From Corynespora cassiicola (taxonomy: Eukaryota; Ascomycota; Dothideomycetes; Pleosporales; Corynesporascaceae): a stretch of 64,000 nucleotides of DNA. The position numbers were made by a program, and so were the translations under genes. Below the pieces are notes generated by a model that worked only from the letters and a program-made list of their open reading frames with translations, ran no database searches and was not told the origin of the DNA. Positions 35,139 through 45,726 of this stretch are shown piece by piece. The first letter of the stretch is position 1. Every line of letters begins with the position of its first letter. Location: assembly GCA_022059125.1 (NCBI GenBank), contig JAEUWY010000016.1, positions 1,550,001 through 1,614,000 of the forward strand. Direction: 5' to 3'.

Positions 35139-35858
35139 ATGGAGGAACACCGCAAGATTGAACTCCAGTCCCCCGCGGATCTGGCATTCATCACCTCGCA
35201 GATCCGCACCGCCGCCCGCGCAAAGCTAGACCTACACCTGCCCCCGGTGTCGTCGGACAATGCGGGCGAGCCCGACGAGCTCCGCCGACACGCAGAGGAC
35301 CTCGTCGATGCCTTTGTGAGCCAGGTGCTCGCGGGTATGCGGGAAAACATTAGCATCAATGGCATCGACGTGGTCTCACACGGCAGTCGGGCCAAGGACG
35401 ATGGTGCCTCTGCTGCTGCTGCCGCCACTGCCTCCGCCGCCGCGGTCGACGAAGACGACCACGGGCAGCGCGTCGAAGTGGAAGAGTTTGAGCCCTTTGA
35501 CGAAAAGGTGCGCGCGCGGCTGGGCGTCGCCGTGCAGAGGAGGGACGCCCTCGTTGGAAAGATTAGTGCGCATCGGCGCACAACGCCGGCCGTGGCTGCG
35601 AAGCGCTTCGAAGAGCAGCTGGGCAGCGTCTTGGACGCAGAGAAGAAGGCGCAGGAGGAGGCATCGAGGGGGGCGACCATCCTTCGCGGGGAACATGTTG
35701 CCGACGTCAAGGCCGCCGACAGGCTGGACGAGGTGGAGAGGAACTGGGAGAGGGCAGTGGAGGGGCTTGGGAGGCTAAAGGGCGGGCTGCCCGAGACGAG
35801 GGCGAGACTGGAGAGGTGCGGCGGGGTTGTGGGGTACCTGGAGGGCAAAGGGAAATGA
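35139..35858 (+). CDS. MIS14: Kinetochore protein Mis14/NSL1 (MIND complex)
   Basis: Subunit of the Mis12/MIND complex linking CENP-C chromatin to the NDC80 complex. Single exon, 239 aa. The Met at 35139 is chosen because the open frame upstream is low-complexity and MEEHRKIELQSPADLAFI is the usual start. Conserved block: IELQSPADLAF...AKLDLHLPP, then LRRHAEDLVDAFVSQVL and ENISINGIDV. An Ala-rich linker precedes a helical C-terminus (AKRFEEQLGSVLDAEKKAQ). Converges on SAS2 with 285 bp between stops. Confidence 0.85.
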   Translation: MEEHRKIELQSPADLAFITSQIRTAARAKLDLHLPPVSSDNAGEPDELRRHAEDLVDAFVSQVLAGMRENISINGIDVVSHGSRAKDDGASAAAAATASAAAVDEDDHGQRVEVEEFEPFDEKVRARLGVAVQRRDALVGKISAHRRTTPAVAAKRFEEQLGSVLDAEKKAQEEASRGATILRGEHVADVKAADRLDEVERNWERAVEGLGRLKGGLPETRARLERCGGVVGYLEGKGK

Positions 35859-36143
35859 CTTGTTCGCATTGGCTGTCAGTCTTTGGCTGGGCAGTTTGGC
35901 GTTTGGATCGCATTGGATTCTTTGGCGTTGTTCAGGTGTTGTGGCTTTCTTACGAGGGACGAGACGATACCCTTATTTATTTTTTCACCTTTTCCACGCA
36001 CAAACACTACAATATGCACAACCGCACTACTCGGCCATCGTCCCAGTGCATTCAGCCGATTGATGGCTATTTGTTCATCCCAAAGTGAAGGGTATACTGC
36101 TCCAAAAACGCCATAAGAATGCCTGCACAACACCGCCAGAGCC

Positions 36144-37305
36144 CTATTCTTCTGCCGCCTCTGCCGACTCCTCCTCCTCTATCCGGAAACCCTCTGGGTC
36201 AATGGGATTTATCAACTTGATCTTGTGAGCATCCACCCAAGCCCGCACTCTCGCCTTGTTTATCACTGCATCCGCTCCGCCCCGCTTTCTATCCTCTAGC
36301 ACACCCATGGCCTGTAATGTCGCAATGATGTCTTCGGGCACTATAAACGTTTCGTTGCGGAGATCATCAACGGTGATGCTCTTTCGCGAGGGCGATGATA
36401 GAATGGCACGGACAAGTGTCTGTGACCAGTAATGCGTGTATGCTAGGCGGCCGAGGTCTGATAGCGCTGTATGTTTTGTTCGGTCAAGTCAGCCCAGCGC
36501 ACATGTGCCTTCGGGACGAGTGTGCATCATCCACTTACGCTTCTCGGGGCCACCCAACCTTCCTTCGCGCTTGCTCATCTCATAGCTTGCGCCCATTAGT
36601 ATTTGGCCCAACCCCTGCTTCTGCCACGGTGGAAACACCAAGATGCACGCCAAGTTGTTGTTGTCCCAGCTCATCTTCTCCTTGCTGAAGAAGCCCACCA
36701 CCTGCCGTTGAGACTGCGTCTGCGAGTCCCCACCCACAGAAGCAGACGCAAAGTCTGTGTTTGGAATCGAGGGGTTCGGATGGTGCGCGACAAGGAGGTA
36801 GTAGAGAAAGGTCGTCACGTCGTAAAAGACGGATTTTGTGTCGAGAAAAAGCTTCGCAAAGAGGGAGAGGTTCTGCGCGTAGAGCTGGGGCGGTGGGGTC
36901 AGCTTTTCGTCCCGACACACAATGTATTGGTACATGGCAACATGTCCCTACTTTGTGCTCCTCTCCGTCAATCTCGTACAAAGAATACCCGTCCTTGCTG
37001 TACACCTCCTCGCCCGGCGGTGTCCCATTCCGGCCCTCGCAAACCTTGAGATGTCCAAGGAATCCCATGAGCTCCTTGCTATACTTGAAGCACCACTGAC
37101 AGACATACAGCCGGTCCACGCGTCTCCCCACAAGCTCTTCGGGGTAGAAGGACGGGTACCAGGGCTTTATGAGGAGAGAGCCGAAGACGACCTCGAGAAC
37201 GTTGGGGTCAGCGGATGGCTTTTGTGGGGGCCGCTGTGCAACCTTGGAGATGGGTTTAGTGGATGGCGGCGACGCGCCATTTGGAACAAGCAGATCGGAT
37301 GCCAT
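36144..37305 (-). CDS. SAS2: MYST-family histone acetyltransferase, SAS2-like
   Basis: Acetylates histone H4 (K16 in yeast) in silencing. Exons (minus) are 37305-36952, 36884-36539 and 36466-36144 (introns of 67 and 72 bp), giving 340 aa; yeast Sas2 is 338. A C2HC finger is visible (C69, C72, H85, C89 in YVCQWC...GHLKVC), followed by the MYST core: PPGEEVYSKDGYSLYEIDG, AQNLSLFAKLFLDTKSVFYDV, GFFSKEK, NNLACILVFPPWQKQGLGQ (acetyl-CoA loop) and GGPEKPLSDLG restored by splicing. C198 matches the catalytic-region cysteine. No chromodomain or long N-terminus, which favours SAS2 over ESA1. Confidence 0.9.
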
Positions 37306-37692
37306 CGACGTGCGGTGTAGTGGAGCGGCCAGGTACGTGACGTGGGGTGCGCGATCTGAGGTGCAGTGGGATCGACATGCATGGATACCCTACTAACGAC
37401 GTTGGAGTCGACGCGGGAGCACGTGCACCTCCATCAAGGCCAACCAAACCTACCAAGGTACCTAGGTACCTCCCCGGGTAGGTGGAGCGTCTTGTATGAT
37501 AGTGCCTTTTAGGTGCCTGTATCTGAGTGTCACTCGGTTTTCCTACCCCTATTGTAGTCTCTTGTCTGAATCCGAAGAGCACGAATCGACGTGCCATGTT
37601 TCTCTTCCCAAGAATGCAAGTGCTGTCATATTCTAAAGTCCGTCATCATTCTGTAAAATGACTTGGATCTGAGGGCACATATGAACTGAAGA

Positions 37693-37723
<31 letters not shown>

Positions 37724-38041
37724 GACCTCATGGCATTAAGCTGGCCAGCCCCAAGACACAGTAGTATATCTCACGACGCGGCTCTCCCCCAGTCCAGTCT
37801 TCAGCATTTCATAACGTCTTAGCCGCGAAAAGGGCAGCGATGGACACAATGGCACACAAAAGGAAATTAATGACCCATGACACTAATGGAATTGGTCATC
37901 TGATTGGTATCCAATAATTATGTATCGGGGTGGTATTTATGTACTACCGAAAAAGACCACACGGTTGCCTCTGAACAGGTGCACAATCGTGACATTTGTC
38001 TACATTTATCCCAGGGTGACCGACTAGCTACTGAAGAACAG
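37306..38041. other. Intergenic with palindromes and T12A15 tract
   Basis: 736 bp with no supported gene. It has an AGGTACCTAGGTACCT palindrome near 37455-37470 flanked by CCTACC and GGTAGG, and a T12-A15 tract at 37697-37723. Confidence 0.6.
37697..37723. repeat. T12A15 homopolymer palindrome
   Basis: Twelve T followed directly by fifteen A, a self-complementary tract able to form a cruciform. Confidence 0.9.
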
Positions 38042-39328
38042 CTACCACGTTGTTGGTACACTTGGATAGTCTTTCTTGCTAAGACTGAGGTCTTCGAAGA
38101 CTGAATCGTCACCAGCGAGGTGGTGTATCCGCAGTTCATCTTCATGTTCAAGCTGCTCCAATTCTTCCTGTGGGGTTTCCTTGTCGTGTCTTTGGTCTTT
38201 TGAAGTAGGCTCTACGGCCTTCCCTATATTTTCTCCGATGAGAAGAATCTGGCAATTGGCGTAATCGAGGTACTTGCTCCTCGCTTCTACCCAGGCCAAA
38301 CCCCGAAACTCTTCAATGAATCTAACGTCATGGTCAGGTATAATGGATAAAAGCGCCGGGACATTATGCTTACTCATCAGGAAATTCAGGACTCTTAGGG
38401 AGACGTGTGCTCGCAGGTCCTGGGCGCTCAGGATTCTTGACAGTGATGATGAAGCTGCCCTGGTTTTGCAGGCCTAGATCTTCCTGGACCTCTCCAATGT
38501 TGGAAGGGATGGTAATGGCATATACAAAATGGGTCGTCCGATCCTCGGTACGCGTGATTGCATAGACACCCTCTGCCACTGGAGTAACAGGCTCTGTATG
38601 CTGCGTTCCACGAGTTTTGGTCTCGTATTGCTCGCCCTTGAAGAAGTCTTCCTTCAAGTTCTCAATTGTCGTGTTTGATTTCTCCACGAATGCCATGAAT
38701 CTGTCTCGGTGAGACTTGGGAAAGGTCTTTTTGGGCAGAGCAAAAAGACGGTTGTTTTGCAAATCTTGTATTGGGCCCTCGCCTATCTTGGCGCCGTCTG
38801 GCAACGGCCGTAGGACAAAATCTAGAAAAGCAGTGAAGAATTAGCACATGCTCTTGAAACAACTATTTCGCCGTGAAATCAGGCTTGTTCATCAGGAAAC
38901 GCACATGTTCGTTGCAGATCGCCAACGCTTTCTGCTTCGTCGATCCCGACACGGTTTCGGAAGAAGAAGTAGACGATGCCCCTCTCAATAATGTTGGTAG
39001 GCAATTTGCTTTTCCGTTCAGTAGACTCCTGAATGGCACCTTCTTCACCATCGGTTTTCTTAGCAGTAGACTCCCCAGACTCTGGACTTGTCGCTCCATC
39101 TTCCTTTCTTTCCTCATCCTGTGTCTTTTCCTTGTCCTCCCCGGTGGCTTCTGCACTTTTACCGACAGCAAACCCTTGTTCGATAGTCTGTTGTGTCTTG
39201 GGAGCTTTTGGATCACGCCGTGGTGAGGAGGCATCAGCCTTTCTTTTGGACCCCGCGACGCTCTCGTTGTCGCTTTGCGGGCCAGAAGCATGCTCTGCGC
39301 TCCGCGTCGATGAGCTTGTACCTGCCAT
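38042..39328 (-). CDS. Conserved fungal protein of unknown function
   Basis: Exons (minus) are 39328-38905, 38821-38374 and 38321-38042 (introns of 83 and 52 bp), giving 383 aa. The first 110 residues are disordered and charged (Ser/Glu/Lys). The folded part begins NIIERGIVYFFFRNRV, crosses the intron as QRTYFVLRPLPDG, then NRLFALPKKTFPKSHRDRF, TKTRGTQHTEPVTP, EGVYAITRT and FIEEFRGLAWV...LDYANCQILLIGE. Similar proteins in other fungi are often labelled BTB-domain transcription factor, but I see no BTB or DNA-binding motif, so I do not use that name. The C-terminus is acidic. Confidence 0.78.
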
Positions 39329-39680
39329 GGCGAGATTGGTGACGGGGTGGGCTGGTGGAGAGGAGGCAAGGGAAGCAAGGAGAGACGCAATGGGTGTTGA
39401 GATGTGAGGAAGGACTGTGAGCCTATTTAATACCGCGGCGGCTTGCCCAGCGGCGCGATTCTCCTACACGTGCGCGGCGCGTCCGGTAAGGATGACGTCA
39501 AGACCAAACAATGTACCCGATGTGGGAGCTACGTCTGTTACGCTTCGTACGTCTTACAGCCGCTCAGATCAAGCCTTGAATGCATGCCTGCACACTCCAG
39601 GCCTGCATCTTACGGTTGTCCTACGGTTGTCCTACGCTGCCAGCGTTGTGGGCAAGAAAGATGGCATTGTTTTTATTTTT
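39329..39680. other. Intergenic between HEM4 and the unknown gene
   Basis: 352 bp. It holds the HEM4 3' UTR and the promoter of the downstream gene. A short GGTTGTCCTACGG repeat is seen near 39613-39635. No gene. Confidence 0.55.
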
Positions 39681-40616
39681 CTAGATTCGCTGGCTACTGG
39701 CTAGAAATGCAGTAATCCCCTCGGCAATCCCCTCTGCACTGGGCTTTTGGGCGGAGACATGGGGAGCAAAGCCGAATTCATTAATCAGATAGTCACGCGT
39801 GGTTGGGCCGATGGTCGCAATGAGGGTATCAGGCCGACTAGAGCCAGGTTGAACTCTGCCAGACTGTTCGTCCAGGAGGCCCAGTCCTTCCAACATGGCC
39901 CGGCATCCAGTAGGGGAAAATACCACTACCCATTGGCGCAACACGCCCTCTATCGCGTGCTTGTGAATTAGGGACACGAAGTCATTCTTGAAAGAGGCCA
40001 TCTCGCCCGTCTCGTATATGACGAGCTCATCTACTTTAACCCTCATCTCGGGTGCGAGGTCCTGGGATTGAAGTGTCTTAGGTATGATATCTCGCCTCTT
40101 GTCCCCGACCAGGAACAATATCGGCGGCTTTTCCCCGGACGCATAGAGACCATTGTAATGATGCAGGATGAAGGGCGCCAGGACGTCTCCGGTGCCAGTA
40201 TCCTGGCCCAGTACCGGGCAAGGCAGATTCAACGCCTTCAGTCCACGGGCCGTGGCAGGCCCAACCACGTAGAGCGGCACGCTCGGGGGAAGCAGTTCCT
40301 CTATGCAATGGGCGCCCTCTTGACGGAGATGGTCAACGACCTGGGAAAAAGCCTCGACAGCACGCTGGGAGGTGAATATGATGGCTCCATACGTTGCCAG
40401 CCCGCGATCTGCTCTGGGGACGAAGCCGCGGTTTGTCAGGTGGTGGCGGACCTGGTCCAGGGCATGCTGCTGGAACCTGTGCTCCAGGACAGGCACAAAG
40501 AGTGGCTCATAACGCTGGGCGTCGAAGGCGGAGAAGAAGTCCTCGTACACGTCGACCGGGGCCGACTTTGTCTTGAGCAGCAGAATAGGCGTCTTCGCCG
40601 GCGCGTCTGCGGCCAT
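39681..40616 (-). CDS. HEM4: Uroporphyrinogen-III synthase
   Basis: Cyclises hydroxymethylbilane to uroporphyrinogen III in haem synthesis. Single exon, 311 aa from ATG 40616 (MAADAPAKTPILLL). The longer open frame begins with a GTG at 40673 and adds 19 unlike residues. Features: ILLLKTKS at the start; YGAIIFTSQRAVEAF; VPLYVVGPATARGL; ILFLVGDKRRDIIP; KVDELVIYETGE; WVVVFSPTGCRAM; and TLIATIGPTTRDYLINE followed by SAQKPSAEGIAEGI. Head to head with BFR1. Confidence 0.93.
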   Translation of the reverse strand: MAADAPAKTPILLLKTKSAPVDVYEDFFSAFDAQRYEPLFVPVLEHRFQQHALDQVRHHLTNRGFVPRADRGLATYGAIIFTSQRAVEAFSQVVDHLRQEGAHCIEELLPPSVPLYVVGPATARGLKALNLPCPVLGQDTGTGDVLAPFILHHYNGLYASGEKPPILFLVGDKRRDIIPKTLQSQDLAPEMRVKVDELVIYETGEMASFKNDFVSLIHKHAIEGVLRQWVVVFSPTGCRAMLEGLGLLDEQSGRVQPGSSRPDTLIATIGPTTRDYLINEFGFAPHVSAQKPSAEGIAEGITAFLASSQRI

Positions 40617-40800
40617 GTGGGCGGATTCTGGCACTCTGAGTGAATGGGTGAGGGAAAGAAGCGAGGTTGGCACGGCAGACGAGGCGTGCCGAGCGCTTCG
40701 GCTAAAGTTGCTTCACAGGGGCCGAATTTCTTCAGCAATGTTGGCCTTTGGCTACAATTTAAGCTCCTCTCCCCAGGGTACATAGATTCCCCACCTGAAC

Positions 40801-40836
40801 GTCCACGTCCACGTCCACGTCCACGTCCACGCCCAC
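40801..40836. repeat. 6-bp tandem repeat (GTCCAC)
   Basis: Five exact copies and one variant in the HEM4/BFR1 intergenic region, 65-100 bp upstream of the BFR1 ATG. Confidence 0.9.
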
Positions 40837-40900
40837 GGCCCTGTGCTATCTCGCCGCCGCCCCGTCTGCCTCTGCCTTCCTTCGACCATCGTCCGCCACC

Positions 40901-42637
40901 ATGGCCGACGCCGCTGCCCCGTCCGCCGCCAAAGTGGCCTCTGCCACGCCCGACGCTGCCCCTGCGCCCGCGAGCAAACAGCAGGCCTTGAAGCCCGAGA
41001 AGCCCGACGAGGCCAAGTACAAGGAGGATCTGGCCAAGGCTGAGAAGGAGTACGCCGCCGCCCAGGAGAAGTTCGTACGTATCTCCCTCCCCCACCATGC
41101 TCCCGCTCGCTGGTCGCCGCCTGCCCTGTATCAGTGGGGAGCTGCACCGACCCAACGGCATTGCCATTGCCGCCGCCCGCATCCTGGGCGCGCCTCTGCA
41201 CAATGGCTACAGTGGCTGACCCCAGCCTCAGAATACCCGCCGGGCCAAATCAGACCTCGCCCGCCCTAACAACAAGGACTCGCCCAATGCAAAGCGTCAG
41301 GCTGAGCTCAAGACGGAGCTCGGCGCCATTCGCCAGAAGCAGCAAGGCCACAAGTCTTCGCGCAATTCCATTTTCGAGAAGATCAAGAAGCTCGATGAGC
41401 AGCTCAAGTCCCGCCAGAATGACCTCAAGACTGCCAAGGGCCGTGTCAATTTCAAGTCCGTCGAGGATGTCGATCGCGAGATTGCCCGCCTTCAAAAGCA
41501 GGTTGATTCAGGCATGATGAAGCTGGTGGACGAGAAGAAGGCACTCAGCGAGATCTCTTCCCTGAACAAGGCCCGCAAAAACTTCTCCACCTTTGACACC
41601 CAGCAGAAGGCCATCGATGATATCAAGGCTCAGATTGCCGAGCAAAAGAAGCAGCTTGACGATCCCGAACAGAAGGCTTTGAGTGAAAAGTATACCGAGC
41701 TGCAGACCGAGCTCGACGGCCTCAAGGCAGAACAAGACGAGGCCTTCAAGAACATGAAGGAGCTCCGCGACCAGACCGACAAGGCCCGTGCCGAGCAGCA
41801 GGAAAAGTATCAGGCTGTCAAGACCATCAAGGATGCTTATTACCAACAGAAGCGTGCTTGGTCCGACTATGACTATCAGGCACGAAAGGCTCGACAGGAG
41901 CGCAGGCGGCAGGAACAACAGGAATATCAGGCCAGCAAGCGCAAGGAGGCTGCGGCCAAGCGTCTCGAGGAGGCCAGCGCACCTGCCTACCAGGACGAGA
42001 TTCTTGCCGCCGAGGGCCTAATCCGATACTTTGATCCCTCCGCACTTCCTGCCAAAGAGACGGCCACCTCCAACCAATTTGCCGCTTCGGCGCAGCGCAC
42101 CGTCAACGACTCGGGATTCAAGGGAACACGCATTTCTAAGAAGGACGATGAGGAGGAGAACTATTTTATCGGCTCTGGTGGCAAGAAGGGCAAGAAGGGC
42201 AAGAAGGGCCCCGTTGCTCCCACCGAATCCAAGTTCAATATCAGCATTGGCATCATCGAGGAGCTGGCCAAGGTCAAGGTCGAGGCTCCTTCAGGCCAGG
42301 CCGAAGTACCGGCAACCGTGGAGAAGCTCAAGGAGAAGCTCGCTCACTGGAAGTCTGATCAGGACCGTCAGACCAAGGAAGTAAGATAACCCAACCTGGT
42401 TCATTGAACATCGCTGATCTTTCCTTGCAGAACATTGCCAAGGCACAAAAAGAGATCGATCGCCTGGAGGCTGAGGAAGCTACCGAAGGCGCTACTGACA
42501 TTGCCCGCAAGCCCGCGCAGAAGAACCAGGCTGTCAATGGTACTGCCTCAGCAACTGCCGAACTCCAACAGGAGGAAGATGCGGCTGCTGACGCTGCCGA
42601 GGAGCTCAAGAAGGCGTCCATTGAGGACAACGCATAG
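40901..42637 (+). CDS. BFR1: Nuclear segregation / mRNP protein Bfr1
   Basis: Polysome- and ER-associated RNA-binding protein implicated in secretion and chromosome segregation. Exons are 40901-41074, 41232-42380 and 42431-42637 (introns of 157 and 50 bp), giving 509 aa. Ala/Pro-rich N-terminus, then long coiled coils (RRAKSDLARPNNKD, RQAELKTELGAIRQKQ, RVNFKSVEDVDREIARLQ), the typical Bfr1 order. KTIKDAYYQQKRAW and YQDEILAAEGLIRYFDP follow. A KKGKKGKKG basic run near 42180 lies before the C-terminal SKFNISIGIIEELAKV block. Shares a 284-bp intergenic region with HEM4. Confidence 0.93.
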
Positions 42638-43028
42638 ACGGAGCACCCTGTCCAGCGTCTATAATCGAGGTTATCCAAAAAGCTTGTCGTTTTCTGGGAT
42701 ATATTATGACCTAGGGTGTGGCCATTTATTTCCATATCTTCTATGCTAGTCTTCCGAGAGGATAGTTGTGTGCCTCTTCTTCTAGTGTGGAGCATGTATT
42801 CCTACGTCCTTATTTCACAATGTAGGAGCGCTGGATACCTAAAGTAATTTCATTTCTTCGCAAAGTGTCCTAAGCGTGCCCCGCACTCCATGTCGTGATA
42901 TGATGTGCGATACGAGTCTAGCCAGAGTGCGCATATGACGGAAGACTGTGGATGAAAGGAGTGGGCAAGCTCTAGGCCATGGGCTGCAAGTGCCCCCGCC
43001 AGGGTGGGACCCGGGCCATTCGAGGGCA

Positions 43029-43039
43029 CGATCCGCGAT
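43029..43039 (+). promoter_or_regulatory. Candidate light-response element (CGATCCGCGAT)
   Basis: GATCC followed by CGAT, the spacing style reported for Neurospora light-response elements. About 390 bp upstream of the bli-3 ATG. Confidence 0.5.
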
Positions 43040-43065
43040 GCCCAGGGCCCTAATGGCATTTGCCA

Positions 43066-43076
43066 GATCGCGATTG
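43066..43076 (+). promoter_or_regulatory. Candidate light-response element (GATCGCGATTG)
   Basis: Identical over 11 bases to the frq-strand element at 12070-12060. About 350 bp upstream of the bli-3 ATG. Confidence 0.55.
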
Positions 43077-43427
43077 ATGCAACAGGTGGGGTTCCTGAAG
43101 TTGTGGAACGCGACAGCTAAGCTTGACGTCATGACGTGGACGCGGATAAATAAACTGTGGTGGGCCAGCGTGCCCTCGAGCACACTCTGCACACGTCAAT
43201 TCCAGCACGAATCTCTTGTTTCCAAGGTATGCTTTCCCATACAGCGTTTATACCAGAGTGTTCTCGTAGGAGTGGGCTTGTGGGCAGGCTGCCTAGCTGC
43301 GCGCGCAACAGATGGCCACCGTTGGGCAATGGAGCCATCATCATATCACCAAACCAAAGTAGCTGACTTGCGGCAGCAGAAAGCTCAGCTCACACTCTAT
43401 CCATTATCGCTCCACCAATCGATCAGC

Positions 43428-44095
43428 ATGTCGTCCTTCAGCAATACAGAGACCGGCGACAAGACAGCCGACCCATATACTCAGAAGAATCTCGACGAGC
43501 CATCCTTGAAGGAGAAGGTTGAGGATCTTCACAACTTCATCGACAAGACCAAACTAGGCATGTTGACCACCCAGACTGCCGGGAGTGATTTGCTAGCCTC
43601 AAGGGCCATGGCTTTGGCCGCGAAGGTGTGCCCATATTTTACCCGCTTCTCCTTTGGCACACTGCTAATATCTGCTAGGAGGGCAACGGCTTCGATCTTC
43701 TCTTCCATACCAACACCGAGTCTGGGAAAACGGACGACTTGGCCACTCATCCATCCGTGAATGTTGCCTTTATTACACCCTCAGGTGAATGGGCCTCTAT
43801 CTCGGGACACGCAACTGTGGAAACCGACCGTTCTGTGGTCAAAAAGTACTACTCTCCCGGCTTGAAAGCTTGGATCGGAGACCTTGGTGATGGCACCCAC
43901 GACGGCGGCCCAGATGATCCACGTATCGGCGTTATCAGGGTCAAGGCCAGCACAGCTCAATACGCTATTGCAAGGAGGACCGTAGTAGGCAGCTTTGTCG
44001 AATTGGCAAAGGGCGTTGCAACAGGTGAAGCGCCGAGCGTGAATAAATTGAGACAGATCAGCGAAGCAGAGGTCAAGCAATGGAAGGCACAGTAG
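43428..44095 (+). CDS. bli-3: BLI-3-type pyridoxamine-5'-phosphate-oxidase-fold protein
   Basis: Homologue of Neurospora blue-light-induced BLI-3, a flavin-binding split-barrel (general stress protein 26-like) protein. Its exact reaction is unknown. Exons are 43428-43625 and 43679-44095 with a 53-bp intron (GTGTGC donor, GCTAATATC branch), giving 204 aa. Features: KEKVEDLHNFIDKTKLGMLTT; SRAMALAAKEGNGFDLLFHTN across the intron; HPSVNVAFITPSGEWASISG; and YYSPGLKAWIGDLGDG. The light and clock link comes from the family and from the GATC elements upstream. Confidence 0.88.
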
Positions 44096-44595
44096 ATAGT
44101 TGCTGGCAACGACTCTATCATATGGTTACGATAGCGTAAAATCATTACGCCCTCTCCTGGGACGGGCATAGTCAAATAATATAATGAATCGGCCCCTTCT
44201 GCGACAAGCAAAAGGTTACTGGCTGCGACAGATCGTTGGTTGCATTGGGAAAAAACCGTTCTTCGACATCTCTCATGTGTTATTCCATGCACATCTAAGT
44301 CATAACAGACGATGAATTCAGCAACACGAGTTAGTGTACCAAGTTTAGCCAGGATCAGGGCATTTGCCTACCGAGCATGATGTTTGGTCCCTCGTCCGTT
44401 GGCTATGCAGTGTCTGCAAGGACAACTCTTTTACTGCAAAGTACCATTTTCCTGGAAATCCACGGGCGGCTGGAATCTTAGCATTGCACACGGTGGTGGT
44501 ATCCAAAGCAGGCACCTTCGCAATGTCCTTTCCGTTGGCTGAAATATTTGCTCACTGGCAAAGGCTGTCTCTTCGCATATCGTGTGAAGAGCTTC
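44096..44595. other. Convergent intergenic region bli-3 / SPC34
   Basis: 500 bp between two stops. No supported gene; holds both 3' UTRs. Confidence 0.55.
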
Positions 44596-45487
44596 CTAGC
44601 GGAGACCGGATATGTCCCTACCCATAGAATTGACGCGATCTTCCAGGCCTCTCTTTTTTCGTTCTAGCTGTTTCACCTCCTCTTCTTCCCTCCGTAGGTC
44701 TTCCTCGGTCATGGGCTGAAACGCTGGCGGGTCCGGTTCAGCCTCGAGGTCCTCTTGCTCGTCCTCGATGTAGTCTCGAGAACGACTGATTTTGCTGAGT
44801 TGCTTTGTTTGCTCAGAAAGCCGGTTTTCGTAATATTCTATCGATGCCTCGAGTCTGCTGTATCGTTGGCGCATGGTTGCGATTCGCTCCCTGGCACCTG
44901 GTATTGGGCTACACTCTTTGGTTAATGGCGATTCCTGTTGGCCACCGAAGTTACTCACTAGACACTGAGTAGTTTTTCAGCACCTTCCAGCAGTGTTTCA
45001 ACATCCACATCGTTCCTGTTCGTTCCATCATACGTGCGGTAGCCCAGGCCGCTTCCCGCACCGCCCCCACCTCCTCTTCGAATCCTTTCTACCAACTCTG
45101 TCCCGAGCACAGCAGCCACGGCCGTGTTGCGCTTCGGGGCTCGCACCGCGTTTGCGCCTCCGCCAGATATACTGGCGCCGCCCCCTCCATTTGGGTTGAA
45201 TATGGTGTTCCGTCTATTGGAGCTTGATGAAGGGTCTTGGGCCTTTGGCGCTGGTGGTGGTGGAGGAACGGAAAAGAGGGCGCGTTCATGGGCCTCAGTA
45301 TCGCGGATCAGGGCAGTGATGTCGTGAGGCTGCAGCAGCGCGTTTGTGAATATCTTGGGTGGGGGGAACCTAGCATGCTGTGAATAGCGGACACAGGAGT
45401 ATGCGTGGGGCAGGCGACTTACGGCAAGTCGGCGATTGACGCTGCACATAGTGATATCTGCTCCAGATGGGCTTCAAGGAGAGCCAT
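44596..45487 (-). CDS. SPC34: DASH complex subunit SPC34
   Basis: Subunit of the DASH/Dam1 ring coupling kinetochores to microtubules. Exons (minus) are 45487-45423, 45369-44959 and 44908-44596 (introns of 53 and 50 bp), giving 262 aa. The short first exon gives MALLEAHLEQISLC, joined to FPPPKIFTNALLQPHDIT, RDTEAHERALF, then a Pro/Gly/Ser linker, AVAAVLGTELVERIRR, DVDVETLLEGAEKLLSVY and PIPGARERIATMRQRYSRLEASIEYYE. The C-terminal half is coiled coil. Head to head with RPN3, 239 bp apart. Confidence 0.9.
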
Positions 45488-45726
45488 TGTGCTTGTGATA
45501 TGGTTGGAGAACGCTTCTGGTTGCGTTTCGCGGGGTCATGAGTTTGCGGCGTTTGTCAACAATGCCCCGGTATCACGTTTCTCCGGGCGCCGATGAGTGA
45601 CTTCAGCTCAAGCTTCCGCCTCTCGGACATCACCCAAGCTCCCAACTTCCCGTCTATCTTACCTTCGCAACCTACCCCGTCTGCACCTTCTCTCATCCCT
45701 TCGTAGCCGCCGAACAGACCAAAATC

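Larger units (their letters stand above)
42638..43427. promoter_or_regulatory. BFR1 3' flank and bli-3 upstream region
   Basis: 790 bp with no supported gene. The right half is the promoter of the bli-3 homologue and has two GATC/CGAT elements within 50 bp, listed separately. Confidence 0.6.

Noticed and set aside
39681..40673. HEM4 start at 40673
   Set aside because: The first codon there is GTG; ATG 40616 gives the usual HEM4 N-terminus.
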